Below are positions 59,631 to 64,000 of a stretch of 64,000 bases of DNA, piece after piece. Source of the stretch: Autumnicola psychrophila (GTDB taxonomy: Bacteria > Bacteroidota > Bacteroidia > Flavobacteriales > Flavobacteriaceae). Positions within the stretch are counted from its first letter, which is position 1, and each line of letters begins with the position of its first letter. The position numbers and the translations under genes are program-made. The notes under the pieces are model-generated. The model saw only the letters and a program-made list of their open reading frames with translations, did no database searches and had not been told where the DNA came from. The stretch is taken from positions 62,001 through 126,000 of the forward strand of contig NZ_JAVRHN010000007.1 in assembly GCF_031846645.1 (NCBI RefSeq). The letters run 5' to 3'.

Positions 59631-60629
59631 TTAAAGTTGAACCTTTGGCTTATCCCAGAGCAAACTCCACCATCCCCAGATTCTCCCCATACTTTCTGTA
59701 AATGCTGATTTTTTTTCTGAAGTGGTAAGTACATTTCCTATCCTAATTAACGTAAGCAGGCATGCTGTTGCATGCCATTTAAATTTCGCTTTCAGCGGCG
59801 GATTTTGAAATTTCACCCGCCACACATACCACCCGTTTCTTACTACCATCTTTCCATATTTGAATTTATTTGGCCTTCCTCCTTCTTCGTGGTTATGATA
59901 AAGCTGCGCATCCGTATTAACATAAAGTTGTCCAACTTGTGAAGCACGCAAACACAAATCCATGTCCTCATAAAGCCCATAACCTTCGAAATACTCTGAG
60001 AACTTTACTAGTTTAAACAATTTTTTCTTGTAAGAAGCCACTCCTCCCATAAAAAACTCCACCGGATATATTTTTCCGGAAGGTGGTAAAAATCCGGTTG
60101 AAAAGCCATTGCCTGCTTTTGGCATATAACCCGGCGGCTCATTACTTAATAAATTCAGCTTTTTTCTTAAAACATTCCTGCTTCCCAATTTTCTTTTCCA
60201 GCCACTAAATTGAAATTCATCAAATTCAAGTTCATTATTCTCAGTTCTTTCCCATTTAACCTCCTCTATAATATAGCCTCCCACTCCCAAAGCATCTGGA
60301 AATTCAGTATATGTATTTATTAGATTTTCAAAGTAAGGCGGAGTCAGCACAATATCATCATCCAGAAAACAGACAATTTCTGAAGATTTGGCAACTTTTC
60401 TTATTCCGAAGTTGCGCTGTTTTGTGAGTCCGCGATTTTCTTCCGGAATTTTAAAATATTCAAGATTCGAAAAGGAAGAACCTTCGAGCATCTTCCAAGT
60501 CTCTTCATCCCTGGAACCATCTATAATAAGAATTTGATCTGGAAAAAGTGTTTGTTCTTCAACAGAATTCAGAAGTTTAAGCAAAGGCTTTGCCCTGTGG
60601 TAAGTACATATTATCAGAGTGAACTTCAT
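59631..60629 (-). CDS. Glycosyltransferase family 2
   Basis: 332 residues. GT-A fold from the first residue (MKFTLIICTYHRAKPLLKLL), with the metal-binding DDD at residues 90-92 (CFLDDDIVLTPP) and a later acidic ED in YEDMDLCLRASQ. The C-terminal stretch (SAFTESMGRIWGWWSLLWDK) is short and amphipathic without a full membrane span, so it is probably peripheral. Donor and acceptor unknown. It lies 73 bp downstream of the next GT2 gene. Confidence 0.88.
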   Translation of the reverse strand: MKFTLIICTYHRAKPLLKLLNSVEEQTLFPDQILIIDGSRDEETWKMLEGSSFSNLEYFKIPEENRGLTKQRNFGIRKVAKSSEIVCFLDDDIVLTPPYFENLINTYTEFPDALGVGGYIIEEVKWERTENNELEFDEFQFSGWKRKLGSRNVLRKKLNLLSNEPPGYMPKAGNGFSTGFLPPSGKIYPVEFFMGGVASYKKKLFKLVKFSEYFEGYGLYEDMDLCLRASQVGQLYVNTDAQLYHNHEEGGRPNKFKYGKMVVRNGWYVWRVKFQNPPLKAKFKWHATACLLTLIRIGNVLTTSEKKSAFTESMGRIWGWWSLLWDKPKVQL

Positions 60630-60702
60630 TCCGGGCTTCTAAATAAATTTGGAGTTAAGGGCTGCACAAATATATAAAAAGCAATCAGGTAGTAAATAGA
60701 AT

Positions 60703-62262
60703 TCATTTTACAGGAAGACCAGGAGAATCATTTTCCTTTAATAGCTTAGTTGCCCATTCTTCACTAAGTTTCCATCTTTTATTTAATTGCCTGAGATATT
60801 TTACCGGGTTTTTAATGGGTTGTCGGCTATAAAATTTTATAAACAGCGAAACCTTATACCCTCTTATTTGCTCCGGAGTATAATGTTTAATAGCATATGC
60901 CATTAGCGTGGGGGAAGGCTTGGGTGAAATTTCGCCCTGCTCCCATGGAAGTTTCGGCTTTTCCCGGAAACCACCTACAGGAGCTTTTAAATGTAACGTC
61001 TGCAGCCCCGGATGATAAATAACATCACATCCCTTATTTCGAAGTTGCATTCCGAAATCTGCATCTTCTCCAAATCCAAATTCAAAGATGTTCGAGAATT
61101 GGCATTTTTCAGCATACCTTGTTTTAACCATACTCGTTCCGGCTCCAAAACTACCCCACTGCTTCACCTTATGAAATACTGTTTCCTCTCCAGGTTGTTT
61201 ACAATTCAGATTTACTGCCGAAATTTGGTATTTTTCGGCCTCCTCTATAACCTGGTGCAATAATCCTGATTTCAACCGGATATCATCATCAGCAAAAAAA
61301 ATCCAATCACTTTTCACTTCCTTAAGGGCGCGATTCCTGGCATTACAGGCGCCGGTCTTATGGGTGAAATGGTAAATTATCAAGAAGGGCCATTCTTTAG
61401 CAAGAATTTCTGCTAACTCAGATTCAGCATCTTTATCAGGATTCTGTTCAATGATTATCACATTCCGGGGCTTCAGAATTTGTTCTTTCAGATCATTCAG
61501 CACCTGTTCGAGGTATTTTTTCCTACCAAGGGTGGGAATAATTACATCTAAAGATGTGTCATCAGAATTCTGGGAAGCTTCAGGTATAAAATCCGATAAA
61601 TCCACATCCTCCCTGAAATTCTTTTTCTGAACAAAAGCTTTAGAATAGCTCATCATTGCTGCTTTCTTTTCATATTTCCACAAACACCACTGAAGGACGC
61701 TAGTCCAGGAGCTTGTATAATGCTGATGAACAAATGAAAACAATTGACTATAGGAAGCAACCGGAACAGGATTATTGTTTGTCGCTGCTTTTGTAAGAGC
61801 GGGATCACTATAACAGAACAAGCCGTTTTGCTGACCGGTTTTGGCTATAGCATTCAGGAAATAACCAAAATCAGAAATTTTACCATATAATTCTTTAAAT
61901 CTAAGAAGCACCCTTCCGTAGATGCCACCCAAATCTGTGCTCATTTGCCAAGTAGGATATTTTATTTTCCTGTTTATATTGATAAAAGGCAGCTGATCTA
62001 CATAACCGATGCTGTCCGGCAGGTAAGTAGTCTTTAAACCATATGAAGCCATGATTAGCTGATGATGAAAAATACACTCCCAAGAATCGAGGTTGATGTC
62101 CTTCAGAAATTCCTTTTCACACCAGCCAATTATGTCATCAGGAAATTTTTCTGCCACTTCCCAAAAAGCTGTTGTACAGTCTGAAGTTTCCACAGATTGC
62201 TCCTGCCCGTCCTTTAGAACTCGGACAACTTTTTTTCCTTTCGCATGGATTAGGAGAATCAT
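60703..62262 (-). CDS. Glycosyltransferase family 2 with a novel N-terminal half
   Basis: 519 residues. The C-terminal half (about 237-440) is a GT2 domain (LDVIIPTLGRKKYLEQVLND, FFADDDIRLKSG near 325, FGEDADFGMQLRNKGC). The first 230 residues (MILLIHAKGKKVVRVLKDGQ onward, with WECIFHHQLIMASYGLKTTY) form a separate domain that I cannot assign; it might select the acceptor. It is read downstream of a 450 bp palindromic-repeat interval, so it may have its own promoter, although none was recognised. Confidence 0.82.
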   Translation of the reverse strand: MILLIHAKGKKVVRVLKDGQEQSVETSDCTTAFWEVAEKFPDDIIGWCEKEFLKDINLDSWECIFHHQLIMASYGLKTTYLPDSIGYVDQLPFININRKIKYPTWQMSTDLGGIYGRVLLRFKELYGKISDFGYFLNAIAKTGQQNGLFCYSDPALTKAATNNNPVPVASYSQLFSFVHQHYTSSWTSVLQWCLWKYEKKAAMMSYSKAFVQKKNFREDVDLSDFIPEASQNSDDTSLDVIIPTLGRKKYLEQVLNDLKEQILKPRNVIIIEQNPDKDAESELAEILAKEWPFLIIYHFTHKTGACNARNRALKEVKSDWIFFADDDIRLKSGLLHQVIEEAEKYQISAVNLNCKQPGEETVFHKVKQWGSFGAGTSMVKTRYAEKCQFSNIFEFGFGEDADFGMQLRNKGCDVIYHPGLQTLHLKAPVGGFREKPKLPWEQGEISPKPSPTLMAYAIKHYTPEQIRGYKVSLFIKFYSRQPIKNPVKYLRQLNKRWKLSEEWATKLLKENDSPGLPVK

Positions 62263-62712
62263 ATGGAAACATTAAATTTCTTCAAAAGTAGTATTTTTTC
62301 CTCTCTCCAGCCCTCTCCAAAGGAGAGGGAGCATTGCAGATGCAGTAAAACTGAGCGAAATATCTTTTGGAGGGAGTTCCAACGTGTTTGCAATGTGCCT
62401 CATGGGATTGCTTCGGCCTAGCGGCCTCGCAATGGCGTACCCCAACCATGTTTTAACCGCTATTGCGAGCGAAGTAAAACGAAGCGAAGTAATCTATTGT
62501 GGAGGGAGTTGCCATCATGTGAGAAGTGTGCTTCATGAGATTGCTTCGGTCTGACGGCCTCGCAATGGCGTATTTCAATTGTGTGGTTACCGACTTTGCG
62601 ATTGCCACGGCTCTACTGAGCCTCGCAATGACAGAGTGCAACGCAGCGGGATTGCTTCGGCTGAAGCCTCGCAATGACTTGTGGGGAGTACCTATCATGT
62701 TTGGAGTTTGCC
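62263..62712. repeat. Array of six palindromic ATTGCTTCGG...CCTCGCAATG repeats
   Basis: Copies at 62404-62439, 62462-62495 (reversed and diverged), 62537-62572, 62596-62634 and 62647-62678, with the sixth at 62717-62748 inside the end of the next gene. Each arm pair reads GATTGCTTCGG and CCTCGCAATG and can form a hairpin. Between copies a longer word recurs near 62370, 62500 and 62680 (TGGAGGGAGTTCC, then CATGTTTG and GTGCCTCATG-like words), so the array arose by duplicating a composite unit of about 110-130 bp. No gene; a frame of 87 residues across it is spurious. Confidence 0.85.
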
Positions 62713-63876
62713 TCATGAGATTGCGTGGGGCTTCGCCCTCGCAATGACTAACTCCTTATAAAAAGAAATATTCTGCTGTACCACAACTTCCGTTGAAAAT
62801 TTTTTAAGAACCTGCTGCCGGGCGGCTTTACCCATGGACTTTGCCTCTTCGGGGTTATTTAAAAGATGCAGGATCTTTTCTGCATAAGCTTTGTGATTTT
62901 TAGGATCTTCAGTGTATCCTGTTTTTCCATCAATCATTACTTCTTTTGCCCAACCAATATTAGAAGTCACCAAAGCTTTTTCCATGGCCATGGCTTCCAA
63001 CCAGGTCATGGGCAAAGCTTCGGCAAAACTCGGCAGAACGATCACCGCTGCTTCAGCGATATGTTCCTTTATTTCAGAGTAGCTCACCTCCGGGAAATAT
63101 TTCAGTTGCTCCTTTGCCAAAGGACTTAGTGTTTCACGAAAAATTTCTAGAGTAGATCTCTTTTCAAAAATATCAACTACATCTTTTCCTATCAACCACA
63201 ATTCTGTTTTAGGATTATTTAAAACCACTTCATTGAAGATAATTGCCAATTCCAGCACTCCTTTTTTTCGAATAACCGTTCCAAAATACAGCAGTCGGTT
63301 CTTTATCGGGGATTTTTCTGAGGGTAGAAATTGTGCGGTATCAATACTGTTCGGAATAATTTTAACCGGCCGGTCAAGTTCGAAAATCTCTTTAGTTTTT
63401 TCCGCAGTAAAAGCACTGACTGAAACAAGTGCATCTGCAGATTTCAAAGCTGACTTCTCAAAGAGATAATTCTTATACTTCTGTTTTCTTTCTTCCAAAT
63501 TGCAAAAATAAGCATCCGTACCATGCATGCGAATATCAAGTGGACAGGAGAATTTCATAAAAGCAGTAATTCCGGTCCAGTCGGGAGCTTCCAATATTTC
63601 TATTTTATCCTTCTCAATTTGAGAATTAAGAACTTTCTGAAGATATTTTCTGTAGCGATACCAGCCCATGAAGCTGTACTTACGTTGTTTTATAAAACAA
63701 AATGAAATGCCGTTTTCTTCAAATTTCAGGTCCTGCTTTTGGCCGTAAACAAAAACACTCACTTTAATCTTTTTCTGTATGAGGGAAGAAGCCAGGTTTT
63801 TAATACTAGTGCCCAAACCACCGGAAGGAGTTGATTGGGAATGTGGATATTCTGGGGTGAGAAATCCTATGTGCAT
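62713..63876 (-). CDS. Glycosyltransferase family 4
   Basis: 387 residues. GT-B fold: N-terminal HIGFLTPEYPHSQSTPSGGL with the donor-loop Gly pair, MRMHGTDAYF-like acceptor region (DIRMHGTDAYFCNLEERKQK), and C-terminal LLYFGTVIRKKGVLELAIIF, VIVLPSFAEALPMTWLEAMA with the EX7E motif. The last 11 residues (VIARAKPHAIS) are encoded by the sixth palindromic repeat (62717-62748), so the natural C-terminus has been replaced or extended by repeat DNA. Its start overlaps the end of the next gene upstream by 10 bp. Confidence 0.9.
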   Translation of the reverse strand: MHIGFLTPEYPHSQSTPSGGLGTSIKNLASSLIQKKIKVSVFVYGQKQDLKFEENGISFCFIKQRKYSFMGWYRYRKYLQKVLNSQIEKDKIEILEAPDWTGITAFMKFSCPLDIRMHGTDAYFCNLEERKQKYKNYLFEKSALKSADALVSVSAFTAEKTKEIFELDRPVKIIPNSIDTAQFLPSEKSPIKNRLLYFGTVIRKKGVLELAIIFNEVVLNNPKTELWLIGKDVVDIFEKRSTLEIFRETLSPLAKEQLKYFPEVSYSEIKEHIAEAAVIVLPSFAEALPMTWLEAMAMEKALVTSNIGWAKEVMIDGKTGYTEDPKNHKAYAEKILHLLNNPEEAKSMGKAARQQVLKKFSTEVVVQQNISFYKELVIARAKPHAIS

Positions 63877-64000
63877 GGCAGCAGGTTAATATGTTCTTTT
63901 ACCATTTTTTCGAGCGGGAACTGATTTTTAATTAGTGTACTCACATCCTCAGAAATGGTCAGCTTTTCCTGTAGTACTTTTTCCAAAATGGAAGATAAAG
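63867..64000 (-). CDS. Glycosyltransferase C-terminal fragment (partial, runs off the window)
   Basis: Minus-strand frame open from the right edge to TAG at 63869-63867, 43 residues visible: LSSILEKVLQEKLTISEDVS, then TLIKNQFPLEKMVKEHINLL. The pattern fits the last two helices of a GT4 protein (SxxxL...FPLEKMVKEHxxLL). It overlaps the following GT4 gene by 10 bp, so the two belong to one transcript. The call is based on this tail and its context. Confidence 0.6.
   Translation of the reverse strand, partial: LSSILEKVLQEKLTISEDVSTLIKNQFPLEKMVKEHINLLPCT

Noticed and set aside
62453..62747. Frames of 87 and 73 residues in the palindromic array
   Set aside because: They read through hairpin repeats in both directions and have no start signal or homologous look.
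62395..62748. Palindromic array as a CRISPR or integron array
   Set aside because: The repeats are imperfect hairpins of variable spacing with duplicated, not unique, spacers; no integrase gene or attC-type core with a gene cassette is nearby.
51464..64000. A biosynthetic gene cluster for a secondary metabolite
   Set aside because: All genes fit an undecaprenyl-linked surface polysaccharide; there are no NRPS, PKS or tailoring enzymes.

Overview
The window is a chromosomal segment of a Bacteroidota bacterium, almost certainly a Flavobacteriaceae (Gramella/Salegentibacter-like; genus not proven). Evidence: AT-rich DNA, the order rpsU-xerC-hpf-tRNAs-tuf-tRNA-Trp-secE-nusG-rplK-rplA-rplJ-rplL-rpoB-rpoC, families typical of flavobacteria (DUF2851, DUF3467, DUF4369, SprB-like repeat), promoters that fit the Bacteroidota -7 box TAnnTTTG, and no Shine-Dalgarno at most starts. 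No rRNA, insertion sequence, prophage or CRISPR array is visible.

Layout. 1-3.1 kb: end of a DUF819 membrane protein, a DUF4369 lipoprotein, malate:quinone oxidoreductase (mqo) and a small lipocalin-like lipoprotein. 3.1-5.1 kb: tRNA-Thr(UGU), a small hypothetical gene and the minus-strand set idi-queD-bcp. 5.1-12.5 kb: an OmpA-type outer-membrane protein, prfC, a Na+/alanine symporter, an exopolyphosphatase with a C-terminal HD domain, and DUF3467. 12.5-28.1 kb, all minus strand: the core information-processing block from rpsU to rpoC, with five tRNA genes (Thr, Tyr, Gly, Thr, Trp). 28.2-28.9 kb: two neighbouring tandem-repeat blocks. 28.9-41.5 kb: housekeeping and envelope genes (acyl-CoA dehydrogenase, HHH protein, an unusual AGCS transporter with a secreted N-terminal half, PspC, DUF2851, SGNH lipoprotein, a PLP-dependent cysteine/cystathionine synthase, a LolC-type permease, NamZ, a thioredoxin, YkgJ). 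41.5-51.2 kb: methyltransferase, metalloprotease lipoprotein, recQ, then kdsD-tatC-CMD-lptB, pssA and lnt, which link LPS, lipoprotein and phospholipid biogenesis. 51.4-64 kb: a minus-strand exopolysaccharide/surface-glycan locus with an initiating sugar-phosphate transferase, an O-antigen ligase/polymerase-like protein and eight glycosyltransferase-type genes, the last cut by the window edge.

The least explained content is in the non-coding DNA. (1) Four of the six tRNA genes carry, about 105-126 bp beyond their 3' end, a degenerate direct repeat of that 3' end joined to one shared sequence (core GACAGGCTTCTC); the layout resembles tiny insertions bounded by att-like tRNA repeats. (2) A 20-24 bp half-palindromic motif (consensus GGTCGATAATTGCCATTTTT) occurs about a dozen times, only between genes. 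It is multiplied inside a roughly 122 bp tandem array, and in one place supplies the stop codon of a gene. (3) Another palindromic family forms an array at 62.4-62.75 kb and encodes the last residues of a glycosyltransferase. (4) rpsU has an essentially perfect Shine-Dalgarno in a genome that otherwise seems not to use one, which fits bS21-dependent autoregulation.

Several starts were moved inward from the longest possible reading frame because a signal peptide, promoter, overlap or intergenic repeat made the long version untenable; the reasons are given with each gene.
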